Part shown: positions 52,189 through 61,305 of the stretch, piece after piece
Position numbering within the stretch: the stretch's first letter is position 1
How the letters are laid out: every line of letters starts with the position of its first letter
Assembly: GCF_043195105.1 (NCBI RefSeq)
Contig: NZ_JBAFWO010000010.1
Strand: one strand, 5' to 3'
Length of the DNA stretch: 64,000 bases
Origin: NCEH01 sp002257205
Lineage (GTDB): Bacteria; Pseudomonadota; Alphaproteobacteria; Rhizobiales; Xanthobacteraceae
The notes under the pieces: model-generated
What the model was told of the DNA's origin: nothing
The model's input: only the letters and a program-made list of their open reading frames with translations
Database searches by the model: none
Position numbers and translations under genes: made by a program

Positions 52189-54993
52189 CTATACCCCCAC
52201 CACCTTCATCACTTCATCGCCCAGATGGTTGATCACCTTCACCGCCACCCGGCCGCCCACGGGGCGCAGGAAGGGGCGGGAGCGGGTGCGCTTCAGGCTT
52301 TCCCAGGCTTCCAGGTCGATTTCCGCCTTCAGCGTGGTCTTCAGCGCCTTGTAGGGATCGTTCGCGCCGGGAAAATAAGCGTGGCGGACGCGGAAATTCT
52401 CATAGTCGTAATCGGTGTCGATGAACCAGACCGCGATGTCGTCGGCGCTGGAACTCTCGATCTGCCCGCCCTTGTACATGTCGACGCCGGCCACCTCGAT
52501 GGAAACGCGGCCGTCGCTTTCTTCATGCACCTTGATGTCCGGCTCGCCGAACACGGTGAACAAATTGCCGGCGCCGGTATTGGCGAGATCCGGCATGTGC
52601 AGGTCGGGATTGATGCGGGCCTGGAGCACGGGCAGGGCGCCCATGCGGTCGAACTCGCTGGCATGGGCGTCGAAATTGAAGGCGGCGACGATCAGCATGT
52701 CAAAGCCGGCCTCCATGGCCTCGCGGGCGGCGGCGGTCATGTCGAGGCGCACCACGGTGCCATATTCCGGGCCGACCATGATGGCGGCGCGCCGCTCCGG
52801 GCTGTCGGCGAGCGTGGCGCTCTCCCCTTCGGAGGCTTGCCGCACCCGGCCCTCGGCGCAGACGAAGCGGCCGGGCCAGGGCTTGATGGCGGAGAACACC
52901 AGCCGGTCCGCCTTGTGGGCCTGCTGCACGCCGGATTTCTTCAGCGTGTCGAGGATCATCTGCGCGAAATCCGCGCTCTCGGAGACCGGCCCCGCCTGCC
53001 GGCGGCCCTCGGCGGCCTCCAGTTCGTCGAACAGGCTGTCGTCATAATCCACGGCGGCGACGCGATGGGGCGAGAGGCTCTCCACCGTGAAGGGACCGGC
53101 GACGCGCACGCGGGCCTTGTCCTCATAGGGCTGGTCGTAGAGATATTCGGTGTCCGCCTTGGCGGCGATGGAGGCGTCGATCTCCTTCTGGCGGGCGATG
53201 CGCTGCTCCCACCACGCCTGATGCGCCGCGCGCGCCGGCGCGGGCCAATCGGTGCCGGCCGCGCGGGGAATTTCCCAGTCCTGCCACTCTTTGCCGAGCG
53301 CGGCATTCAGCGCGGCGCGCAGGGGCTCCAGCACCTGCTGGAATTTCTCCCAGATGGTGTCGATCTCGGCATTGTTGGCGATGGATTTCAGCGTGATGTG
53401 CGGCACGCGCTTATAGACGAAGCCGTGGCGCAGGCGGTTGTAGGTGGGCGTGTCGGGGGGCGGGGTGCGGGTGATCTCCCCTTCCTTCATCTGCCCCTCG
53501 CGGCTGTCGGCGAGGATGTACCAGGGATAGCGCGCGCCCATCAGCCTGGCGCGGGCCAGCGCCAGCGCCACGCGGCTGGTATCCATGGTGATCCAGCGCC
53601 GGCCCCATTGCTCGGCCACGTAAGCGGTGGTGCCGGACCCGCAGGTGGGATCGAGCACCAGATCGCCGGGATCGGTGGTCATCAGGATGCAGCGTTGGAT
53701 CAGAAGAGATGAAGATTGAACAACATATGTTTTTTCGTCCCTTCGACTTGAAAATTTCACATCTCTCCAGACGTTATTTATAGGTATAGCCGCATAATCT
53801 TTAAAATATCTCACATACCGCAAGGATGATCCGCGAGTTTCGATTCGATCAGCCTTAATTAGACGCTGAAAGCCCACGTCTCCGGTCTTCCAGAACCCCG
53901 CACCTGGAGTATATTTTCGACCGCGAAATGGCACAGGGAAAGAGCCCGGAGGCCTATTTGATGTCGTGTTGTCTTTTGAGAATAATTTATACTTTTCATT
54001 TAACGCCATCCAATCGGATGCCAACAAGTTATTTGGGACAGAAAATCTACTAATATTCTCATCTTGATAAAATGAATATTCATTCATCATACTATCTGTC
54101 GCGCCCTTCTCCTCCAGTGGCTGACGAAATTTAACGTTACCTCGGCTGCGACAATAAAATAATATGTAGTCTGTGCTGCTGGAAATCAAATCCGTCGTTT
54201 GAGCGCTTGTCTTTTCGATAGTGGCCAGTGCAACAAAATTCTCATCCCCGAACACCTCATCCATCAGCGCCCGCACGCGATGGACGTTCTCATCCCCGAT
54301 CTGCACGAAGATGGAACCGCTCTCCGTGAGCAAATCCCGCGCCACGGTGAGGCGGTCGCGCAGATAGGTGAGGTAGGAGTGGATGCCGTCGCGCCACGTG
54401 TCGCGGAAGGCCTTCACCTGTTCCGGCTCGCGGGTGAGATGGTCGGCCTTGCCGTCCTTCACATCGCGGCTGGTGGTGGACCATTGGAAGTTGGAGTTGA
54501 ACTTGATGCCATAGGGCGGGTCGATATAGATGCACTGCACCTTGCCCTTCAGCCCCTCCCGCTCGGCGAGACTCGCCATCACCTTCAGGCTGTCGCCCAA
54601 AATCATGCGGTTCGACCAATGCTGGTCGTGGGCATAGAATTCCGTGCGCTGTTCCGGCTCGATGCCGTTGAAATCCGCGAACAGGTCCGGCGCCTCCTCC
54701 GGCTCCTTGCGCCGCGTGCTGGCGCGCTTGAGATCCTCGATCAGCGCCTTGGGGTGGATCTTCTCCTGGATATAAAGCGGCGGCGCCTCCACCACGAGGT
54801 CCGACCAATCCAGCACATCCTTGCCCCGCCACACCAATTGCGGATCGAGATCGGGATTGCGCCGCTCATAGGCCACGCGGATCGGCGCCTTCATGTCCGG
54901 CGGCACGAACGCCTCCAGTTCCGCCGTCGGCGCATTCTTGCGCGTCGCCTCATCATGGGTCAGCGCATCAACGCGCAAAGGGGACTTGGACAT
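52189..54993 (-). CDS. Type III-like site-specific DNA methyltransferase (Mod)
   Basis: 934 residues; AAGGAACG before the ATG. Order is motif IV, then target-recognition region, then motif I: CIYIDPPYGIKFNSNFQW (DPPY at 158-161) and LVLDPTCGSGTTAYVAEQWG (448-456). This is the beta-class amino-methyltransferase order, so it would modify adenine N6 (or cytosine N4). Residues about 258-432, encoded at 53698-54222, are visibly AT-rich; one line there (53701-53760) has 21 G/C in 60 against 41 in 60 at 53581-53640. This is the target-recognition domain and looks exchanged. The long C-terminus (560-934) is probably for contact with Res. Partner of the nuclease at 55060. Confidence 0.9.
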   Translation of the reverse strand: MSKSPLRVDALTHDEATRKNAPTAELEAFVPPDMKAPIRVAYERRNPDLDPQLVWRGKDVLDWSDLVVEAPPLYIQEKIHPKALIEDLKRASTRRKEPEEAPDLFADFNGIEPEQRTEFYAHDQHWSNRMILGDSLKVMASLAEREGLKGKVQCIYIDPPYGIKFNSNFQWSTTSRDVKDGKADHLTREPEQVKAFRDTWRDGIHSYLTYLRDRLTVARDLLTESGSIFVQIGDENVHRVRALMDEVFGDENFVALATIEKTSAQTTDLISSSTDYILFYCRSRGNVKFRQPLEEKGATDSMMNEYSFYQDENISRFSVPNNLLASDWMALNEKYKLFSKDNTTSNRPPGSFPVPFRGRKYTPGAGFWKTGDVGFQRLIKADRIETRGSSLRYVRYFKDYAAIPINNVWRDVKFSSRRDEKTYVVQSSSLLIQRCILMTTDPGDLVLDPTCGSGTTAYVAEQWGRRWITMDTSRVALALARARLMGARYPWYILADSREGQMKEGEITRTPPPDTPTYNRLRHGFVYKRVPHITLKSIANNAEIDTIWEKFQQVLEPLRAALNAALGKEWQDWEIPRAAGTDWPAPARAAHQAWWEQRIARQKEIDASIAAKADTEYLYDQPYEDKARVRVAGPFTVESLSPHRVAAVDYDDSLFDELEAAEGRRQAGPVSESADFAQMILDTLKKSGVQQAHKADRLVFSAIKPWPGRFVCAEGRVRQASEGESATLADSPERRAAIMVGPEYGTVVRLDMTAAAREAMEAGFDMLIVAAFNFDAHASEFDRMGALPVLQARINPDLHMPDLANTGAGNLFTVFGEPDIKVHEESDGRVSIEVAGVDMYKGGQIESSSADDIAVWFIDTDYDYENFRVRHAYFPGANDPYKALKTTLKAEIDLEAWESLKRTRSRPFLRPVGGRVAVKVINHLGDEVMKVVGV

Positions 54994-55059
54994 CAGGCGT
55001 TCCTTGAAGGCGCAGGCAAAACAATGAAGGCGGCAATAGAATAAGCGGCGGTCTTGCGA

Positions 55060-58000
55060 TCAGCCATCGGCATGTGCCCCGGCGTGGGTCACCTCATCCA
55101 GCCACGCTTCCACCTTGGCGGCGAACTCGGTGCGGATGGTCCACACATCCTTGAACTCGGCATAAGCCCAGCGGCCCAGCCCGCCGAGATTGTTCACCCC
55201 CGGCACCCACAAGGTGCGCATGGTCTCCGCCTTGTCCTTGTCGGCCTCGTCGCGCGCGCCCTTGATCTCGACCACGAGGTTCAGCGGGTCGTCCGCGCCG
55301 CGGCCATCGTCGATGCGCACGATGAAGTCCGGGCGATAGCGCCGCACCTCGCCGCCGGCCGAATAGGGCACCTCGAAGCCGAGATTGTGGTTCTTCACCC
55401 AGGCGAGCACGCGCGGATGCCGATCCGCCACGCGGCAGAATTCCGCCTCCCAATCGCTGTCGATCACCGCATAATTGATGTGGCAGCGCGGGCCGGTCTC
55501 GTAGCGGTCCTTGCTGGTCGTGAAGCGCACATGCCGCGTTGAGCCCTCGCGATTATAGGGATCGAGCAGCGCCAGCACGCGCCCCCCGCCATCCTGCGCG
55601 CGGGTGATCGCCGCCATGATGCGGTCGGCCACACGATCGGCGATACCGTAATAGAGCAATTGCGCCGGCTGGGTGCCGCCGGTGCAGGTGAGATGCTCGG
55701 CCATCCAGCGCCGCACGATGGGCTTCAACTGCATGATCAGCCCCACCTTGGGCTGCTCATCGGCATCGGTGAGCCGGCGCTTGACGATCCAGTCGGCAAG
55801 CCGAAGCTGGATGGTGGCGGGGCGGACATCGGACAGATGCGCCAGGGTCAGGTCCGCCTGCTCGCCGATGATGCCGGCATTGACCGTCTCGGTCGCGCCC
55901 ACCAGATCCGGCGTCAGTTCCAGCGTCGAATCCTCGGAGAATGCGGCAGTGAGCACCTCCTGCGGCAGTTCGGTGCGATAGCCCTCCACGCGGGGAAAGC
56001 GGATCTCGCTCATGTCCCGATCCGGGATGACCGCGAAGACGCGCTCCATGTCGTCCGGCGGGCTGGGCTTGGAGACCACGGGCTGGGCCGTGAAATCGAA
56101 GGGAATGCCGAGCACATCGGCATATTCCACCTTGAACAGACCGTCGGGTTGTAATGCGTAGGATTGACGGCGCAGCGCGCGGCCGATCACCTGCTCGCAC
56201 AGAAGCTGGGTTCCGAACGCCCGCACGCCGAGCACATGGGTGACCGTATTGGCGTCCCATCCTTCCGTGAGCATGGACACCGAGACCACGCAGCGAATGC
56301 CCTCGCCCAGCGCGCCCTTGCGGCCGACGGTGTTCATCACCTCGCGCAGGATGGTCGCATCGTCGACCTTCTCGGCCGCCGACCGGTCTCCGGTGCGCTG
56401 GGTCAATTCGTCCTTGAACCGCTGGATCTCCTCCTTGGCGGCCTCGCGGAATTCCGTGCTGATGGCCTCGCCGCTCTCCAGTTCCTGGCTGTCGATCAGT
56501 AGGGTGCGCATGCGCGGGATGGCGACGCCGTCAGGGTCAAAATTGCGGAACAGCGGGCATTTGCCCGCGATGAGCATCTGATTGCCCTGCGCGTCCCCCA
56601 CTTGATAGCCGGCGATATAATCGTGGACGAGCTTCGACGTCGCGGTATTGTTGCACACCACGATGAACACCGGGTCCACGCCGATTCCCGCCTCCCGCCA
56701 CAAAGCGTGGGTCTTCTCATAATGCCCGTAGAGCGCGTCGATGGCGGTCAGCAGCTCATTGGGAAGCTTCTGGGGGTCATAGCCCTTGGCATTCGCCCGG
56801 CCCTTCTTCGGCAGGCTCTTGCCCACATAGTCCCACAGATTGCGGAACATCGGCGTGTCGCCGCCGGGCACATTGTCCATGATCGGCACGCGGGGCAGCT
56901 TCACGATCCCGCATTCGATGGCATCCATGAGGCTGAAATCGCTCATGACCCAGCCGAACAGGGACCCCTCCCGATAGCCGGAGCCGCGCAGGAAGAAGGG
57001 CGTCGCGGAGAGGTCGTAGACCATCTGGAGGCCCAACTCGCGTTTCACCGCCTCGAGGCCGGAAATCCACAGGCGCGCGGCCTCGTTGGCCTCCTTCGCC
57101 TCCGCCAGTTCGTCGCCCTTCAGCGCCGCCAGTTCTTCGGGGGAGAGGGGACGCTCGCGATAGCAATGGTGGGCCTCGTCGTTCAGCACGACGATATTTT
57201 TGAGCCCCATCAACTCACCCGCCACGCGGCGGATCATGGCGCCATCACTCTCTTGGCGGGGCGTGGTCTGCAACGCCGCCTGCTGCACCTTGTTGAGCGG
57301 CACCTCGTCCTTCTTCTTGAAGGCGTGGTAATTGGTGATGACAATCTTTGCCCGGCCGAGGTCCGGCAACATATCTTCCGGCACGAGCTCGCGGGTGCTG
57401 TAATAGCTCTCCGGATCATTCGGCTGCAGCACGCGCAGGCGGTCCTTGATGGTGATGCCCGGCGCCACCACCAGGAAGCCGCGCGAGAATTTCTTGGCGT
57501 TCGGGTGCCGCACCGCATTAATCGTCTGCCAGGCGATCAACATCGCCATCACAGTCGTCTTTCCGGCGCCGGTCGCCAGCTTCAGCGCCATGCGCATCAG
57601 CTCGGGATTGGAGGCCGCATTGGCGGCTTCCAGATGCGTCCAGAAGCGGCGCCCCTGGGACGACGACTTCGGTGCCACCTCGGTCAGCCAGATGACCGTC
57701 TCGACCGCTTCGACCTGACAGAAGAACGGCTTCTGATTCGCGAAGGGGTACGTGCGCCAATGCCGGAGCAGCCGTGCGGTCGAGGGCGTCACCTGCCATT
57801 GGCTTTCAGGCAGGCGGCGCCAGCTTTCGACAGCAGAGCGGATGCCGTTGATCACTTCGGTCGGATTGTATTCCTGCCCGAGCTCGTCAGCGAGAAGGTC
57901 TGCTTGAAGCGCCCTTCCTCGTACCCTCTTGGGCTTAGGGATTGGCGAGACCAGGGCACTGGTGCGGCGTTTCAGGACCACCTCACTTGTGGGTTGCCCT

Positions 58001-58080
58001 CCCGAATCCAGCTCCCAATGACGTGAGGGTTCCTCATAGGGCGAGTTGAGAATCGGAGACTGGAAAAACGCGTCGCTCAT
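55060..58080 (-). CDS. Type III-like restriction endonuclease subunit (Res; helicase plus PD-(D/E)XK nuclease)
   Basis: 1006 residues; ATG at 58080. Superfamily 2 helicase: Walker A LKLATGAGKTTVMAMLI (about 167-183), IVVLNDEAHHCYRERPL, SAT motif YDLSATPFFL, then VSMLTEGWDANTVTHVLGVR and CEQVIGRALRR. A C-terminal nuclease core is visible as RRYRPDFIVRIDDGR and LNLVVEIKGARDEADKD, i.e. PD...ExK. It resembles the restriction endonucleases named after BPTD_3080 in genome annotation; that name is from memory. With Mod it should cut unmodified DNA after ATP-driven movement. First gene of the operon. Confidence 0.9.
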   Translation of the reverse strand: MSDAFFQSPILNSPYEEPSRHWELDSGGQPTSEVVLKRRTSALVSPIPKPKRVRGRALQADLLADELGQEYNPTEVINGIRSAVESWRRLPESQWQVTPSTARLLRHWRTYPFANQKPFFCQVEAVETVIWLTEVAPKSSSQGRRFWTHLEAANAASNPELMRMALKLATGAGKTTVMAMLIAWQTINAVRHPNAKKFSRGFLVVAPGITIKDRLRVLQPNDPESYYSTRELVPEDMLPDLGRAKIVITNYHAFKKKDEVPLNKVQQAALQTTPRQESDGAMIRRVAGELMGLKNIVVLNDEAHHCYRERPLSPEELAALKGDELAEAKEANEAARLWISGLEAVKRELGLQMVYDLSATPFFLRGSGYREGSLFGWVMSDFSLMDAIECGIVKLPRVPIMDNVPGGDTPMFRNLWDYVGKSLPKKGRANAKGYDPQKLPNELLTAIDALYGHYEKTHALWREAGIGVDPVFIVVCNNTATSKLVHDYIAGYQVGDAQGNQMLIAGKCPLFRNFDPDGVAIPRMRTLLIDSQELESGEAISTEFREAAKEEIQRFKDELTQRTGDRSAAEKVDDATILREVMNTVGRKGALGEGIRCVVSVSMLTEGWDANTVTHVLGVRAFGTQLLCEQVIGRALRRQSYALQPDGLFKVEYADVLGIPFDFTAQPVVSKPSPPDDMERVFAVIPDRDMSEIRFPRVEGYRTELPQEVLTAAFSEDSTLELTPDLVGATETVNAGIIGEQADLTLAHLSDVRPATIQLRLADWIVKRRLTDADEQPKVGLIMQLKPIVRRWMAEHLTCTGGTQPAQLLYYGIADRVADRIMAAITRAQDGGGRVLALLDPYNREGSTRHVRFTTSKDRYETGPRCHINYAVIDSDWEAEFCRVADRHPRVLAWVKNHNLGFEVPYSAGGEVRRYRPDFIVRIDDGRGADDPLNLVVEIKGARDEADKDKAETMRTLWVPGVNNLGGLGRWAYAEFKDVWTIRTEFAAKVEAWLDEVTHAGAHADG

Positions 58081-58411
58081 AATGGTCCGCCCACCCGCGC
58101 TCAACGCGCCTCTGCCCATGTTGGCACACGGCGCCCACGGATGGTCAAGGCAAGGCTGCCGTTAGGAACACCCTCGACAGATTTATTACCGGTTCTAGGG
58201 CCGTGCTCTCTGACGGTCCTGACTTTCCCTCTTTACGCGTGCGCGGGGAGTTTCTCCGGCCCTGCCTTCGGCCGCATTCAGAACGTGAGCCATTAAAGCT
58301 CACTTATCAGCAGCGTCTGCGGATTTTCGGCCTTTTCCTGCCTATGCACTCGGTCCGAGAATAGCGCGAAGTAACGCGCGAGCTTTTCAAGCGCGTCGAG
58401 CTTGTCCCATT
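58081..58411. other. Intergenic region upstream of the restriction operon, no gene seen
   Basis: 331 nt between the Res start and the RlaP-type stop, both on the minus strand. It must hold the promoter of the R-M operon. A CGGCC/GGCCG hairpin lies at about 58258-58275 and an AT-richer stretch (CATTAAAGCTCACTTATCAG) at 58291-58310. No regulator (C protein) gene is visible. Confidence 0.4.
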
Positions 58412-59221
58412 TTAAATGGTCGCGCATTTGCGAACCCATCTGCAAAAAAATGCATCTGCCTCTTCATGCGCTTCCCGAGAGAGCCTCACCCTTGACGGGC
58501 CAAGTAAGCGGGTTGCCATCTCGAATTCTGCGTCGACATATCTACATATTTCATATGGAATTATTTCGGTGCCGAGTTCTCGCGTCTGCGCCTTTCGCTC
58601 CATTAGCGAACTCACCAGATCACAAATCGCCTTCGGCGGCTCGGATTCTTCCATAAGCGTGGGGAAGTGCATAGGGGGCACCCTCTCGCTGGGGTGATAG
58701 CGCAGCCACCTTAGTGCCGTTGCTGGACGCAAGGCATAAAATAGCTTCTTTAAAGAAATATACTTTCCGTCTCCAAAGTACATGCGCCGCTGCCGAAGCC
58801 CAAGATGGAGATAGTGGCGCGTCATCAGCTCTCGGCTCGCAAATTTCGTTGCGAAGGCAAGTAGCTCGATTTTGAATTCTTCTGATCCGGAATAGGAAAT
58901 CGGACTTTGCAGCCATTCGATGACGACTGCGTTACCCTTGAGCATCAGCTTCAACGCCTTGCCCAGATCCCAGCCATTGATATCAAATATGGGGTCAATC
59001 GGAATTTCGATGACGTCGCGGGGTGGTGATAGCCTTAGATACTGGTCGATGCCCCGAATGAATATAAATCGGCAATCATAGTCGCTGTCTGGAGAGGCAA
59101 AACCCCAGGCACGACTCCCTGATTCGACGGCCAGAGCGATGTTTGCGTGGTTCTCCTGCGCGATCCGTTGCAGCGTCTGGTCGATCTGCTGGACCGCATC
59201 GCGTGACATTTTTTGGGGCAT
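58412..59221 (-). CDS. RlaP-type (DNA polymerase beta-like) nucleotidyltransferase
   Basis: 269 residues. The nucleotidyltransferase motif is clear at 33-52: ESGSRAWGFASPDSDYDCRF, i.e. GS...DSDYD with two catalytic Asp. IFDINGWDLGKALKLMLKGN and VVIEWLQSPISYS follow; this is the RlaP/YcgL-like family (PF10127), linked in some genomes to RNA repair (RtcB/RlaP). No ligase gene is adjacent here. The gene is more AT-rich than its neighbours, a sign of transfer. A partial inverted copy with frameshifts lies at 38720-39085. The substrate is unknown. Confidence 0.85.
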   Translation of the reverse strand: MPQKMSRDAVQQIDQTLQRIAQENHANIALAVESGSRAWGFASPDSDYDCRFIFIRGIDQYLRLSPPRDVIEIPIDPIFDINGWDLGKALKLMLKGNAVVIEWLQSPISYSGSEEFKIELLAFATKFASRELMTRHYLHLGLRQRRMYFGDGKYISLKKLFYALRPATALRWLRYHPSERVPPMHFPTLMEESEPPKAICDLVSSLMERKAQTRELGTEIIPYEICRYVDAEFEMATRLLGPSRVRLSREAHEEADAFFCRWVRKCATI

Positions 59222-59593
59222 GTTTCTCAGGGTCTTAAAGGCGATAGTCTCCTTTTCTGCAGGCCTCCCTTTACCCGGTTTCCGGAGGCGGCCTTACCCG
59301 GCTTTTACCCGGGATCGACTGCGCTTTAGCGCGAGATCGTGACACGCCCCTGCAGCCGATGTGCCTCGAAAATCAAGCGCCGGCCGGCTGCACCCGCGGG
59401 AAGGTCGCCGAATGCCGCGTGATCGAGATCCTGGCCGACCACGGCGAATGCCGACATCACATCCATGACGCCGAAGCCGTTGGAAGTGGCTGAGTATTTC
59501 GTCGGATCGGATGGCCGCGTGCCCACATGTCAAAGTGACGCGTAACGGTCTCGTCGCTTGACACCATCCAATGCTTTGGGTCTTCCTGTGTCC
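59222..59593. other. Intergenic region with repeated TTACCCGG and an unrecognised short minus-strand frame
   Basis: 59260-59315 carries the phrase TTACCCGG three times, spaced 34 and 13 nt apart. A minus-strand frame at 59326-59526 (GFGVMDVMSAFAVVGQDLDH, then HRLQGRVTISR) has coding-like codon use, but I do not recognise it; it may be the C-terminal remnant of a larger gene. The promoter of the metal-efflux operon should lie at the right end. Confidence 0.35.
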
Positions 59594-59968
59594 ATGGTCT
59601 GCACCCTTGCACATGCCTTGCGAGCGATTCCCCGTCTGGCGATCCGCCGGATGGTGGCTGTCGCCGTGACGCTTTGCCTGCTTATCGGCGGCTTTGCCGA
59701 GCCGGTGGTTGCGCACCACGTCGATGATGTCGATGCCCTCGTCTCGATGAGCGACGGAGCACTCGACCAGGGTGCCGAGAAGAAGCTTCCAGGCCACGGG
59801 CCGTCCTTGCCCTCCGCCGACCACGATTGCCACGGTTGCTCCGCAGCGGTGCTCCATGCACCCCTGGAGATTGTGGTCGCCCACGTCCCGATGGTTCTCG
59901 AGATCCTATCCGAGAACCTCGTCGAGGGGCGTGTTCCCGGCACCGAACTGCGTCCCCCCCGAGCCTGA
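59594..59968 (+). CDS. Small secreted metal-ligand-rich protein upstream of czc genes
   Basis: 124 residues from the ATG at 59594 (a TTG 36 nt earlier is possible). Signal peptide RMVAVAVTLCLLIGGFAEPV, VAHHVDD. The mature part contains DHDCHGCSAAVLHA, an HxCxxC-like cluster, and several other His and Asp. Similar small proteins precede czcCBA or cop operons in this order and are thought to bind metal in the periplasm. It is 65 nt before czcC, so probably the first gene of the operon. Confidence 0.7.
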   Translation: MVCTLAHALRAIPRLAIRRMVAVAVTLCLLIGGFAEPVVAHHVDDVDALVSMSDGALDQGAEKKLPGHGPSLPSADHDCHGCSAAVLHAPLEIVVAHVPMVLEILSENLVEGRVPGTELRPPRA

Positions 59969-60033
59969 TCCTTCCGCACGTCGCGCGCTGACGCTCTGCG
60001 TCAGCTAATGCAGACCCATGCTTGGAACGGATC

Positions 60034-61305
60034 ATGTCTTTTCATGCCCTCGCGCTCGCGCTTGGGGCAGCGCTTGCGCTGCTTCATGCGCCGCAGACGC
60101 TCGCCGCGTCCCCGCGCCCCATCACATTGTCCCAGGCCCTGGCAAGTGCCCTGGCCGCCAATCCGAGGCTGACCGCCACCGAGCGTGACATCGGCATCGC
60201 GGGTGGCCGGAGCATTCAGGCGGCGGCGCTGCCAAATCCGAACCTGTCCCTCGAAGTCGAGAATGCCTTCGGCACAAATTCATACCAGGGGCTCGATCTT
60301 GCCGAGACGACGCTCCAGGTCAGCCAGCTTGTGGAGCTCGGCGGAAAGCGGGAGGCCCGGATCGCAGCCGCGAATGCGGGAGTGGGAGCCGCCCGCTGGG
60401 AAAGCGAAGCGCTGCGCCTTCAGGTTCTCGCTGAGACGACCGCGGTGTTCGTCGCTGTACTGAGTGCTCAACGGCGCCTCGACGTTCTCCAGACACAAGT
60501 CGGCGCCATCGAACGTCTCGCGCCGCTCCTTCAGAACCGCGTCCAGGCTGGCGCCTCTTCACCGGCGGAGATTTCACGCGCCAGGGTCGCCGCCGATCTC
60601 GCCAAGGTCGAGATGGACCGCGCCAAGGCTGCCCTTTCGACGTCTCGCAGGGAGCTCGCTCTTCTCATGGGGTTGTCCGAGGCGAAGTTTGGCCCCGTGA
60701 AGGGCAACCTCGCCAAGGTCAACGCGCCCCCGCCGCTGCAGCGGATCCTCAAGGCATCCCAGGAAAACCCTCAGCTCACGCGCTTCACGGCCCTCAAGGC
60801 TCAGCGGAGCGCAGAACTCAGCGGCGCGCGGGCGAAGGCGATACCCGACGTCACTCTGGGCGTCGGGTATCGCCATTATAACGAGACCGTGGACAGCGGC
60901 ATGGTGTTCTCCTTGTCAGTCCCGCTGCCGCTGTTCGACCAGAACCAGGGTGGGATCATTGAGGCAAACGAATCCCTCCGGAAGGCGGAGGCCGAGGAGG
61001 CCGTCGTCCGCAGCGCCCTGATCTCACAGATCGGACGCGCCCACGATACTCTGAAGGCCTCCTACGACGAGATCGCGATCCTCCGCTCCGGAACGATCCC
61101 GGAGGCGCGCACCGCGTTTCAGGGCATCGAGAGCGGCTATTCCGAGGGTCGCTACACGCTGCTCGAACTTCTGGATGCCCAGTCAGCACTAACCGAAACC
61201 ACGCTCCGCGAGCTCGATGCCCTCGTTTCCTATCACACGGCCCTCGCCGCCCTCGAGGGGCTGACGGGCCGGCCCGTCACGTTCGCAAAAGGAAAATCCA
61301 AATGA
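60034..61305 (+). CDS. czcC: Outer-membrane efflux channel CzcC (TolC family)
   Basis: 423 residues. ATG at 60034 (in-frame TTG at 60022 also possible). Signal peptide ALALALGAALALLHAPQTLA. TolC-type repeats: PITLSQALASALAANPRLTA, PNLSLEVENAFGTN, SPAEISRARVAADLAKVEMD and YSEGRYTLLELLDAQSALTE. This is the outer-membrane duct of a tripartite heavy-metal (Co/Zn/Cd) pump. Its TGA overlaps the ATG of the adaptor gene by 4 bases. Confidence 0.87.
   Translation: MSFHALALALGAALALLHAPQTLAASPRPITLSQALASALAANPRLTATERDIGIAGGRSIQAAALPNPNLSLEVENAFGTNSYQGLDLAETTLQVSQLVELGGKREARIAAANAGVGAARWESEALRLQVLAETTAVFVAVLSAQRRLDVLQTQVGAIERLAPLLQNRVQAGASSPAEISRARVAADLAKVEMDRAKAALSTSRRELALLMGLSEAKFGPVKGNLAKVNAPPPLQRILKASQENPQLTRFTALKAQRSAELSGARAKAIPDVTLGVGYRHYNETVDSGMVFSLSVPLPLFDQNQGGIIEANESLRKAEAEEAVVRSALISQIGRAHDTLKASYDEIAILRSGTIPEARTAFQGIESGYSEGRYTLLELLDAQSALTETTLRELDALVSYHTALAALEGLTGRPVTFAKGKSK

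Noticed and set aside
49215..58080. DISARM or BREX system
   Set aside because: The SNF2 remnant and a methyltransferase recall DISARM, but drmA/drmB-type genes are absent, and no pglX/pglZ/brx genes are present. Mod and Res motifs fit a type III-like system better.
59326..59526. 66-codon minus-strand frame as an independent gene
   Set aside because: No ribosome-binding site or family match; kept only as a possible remnant in the intergenic note.
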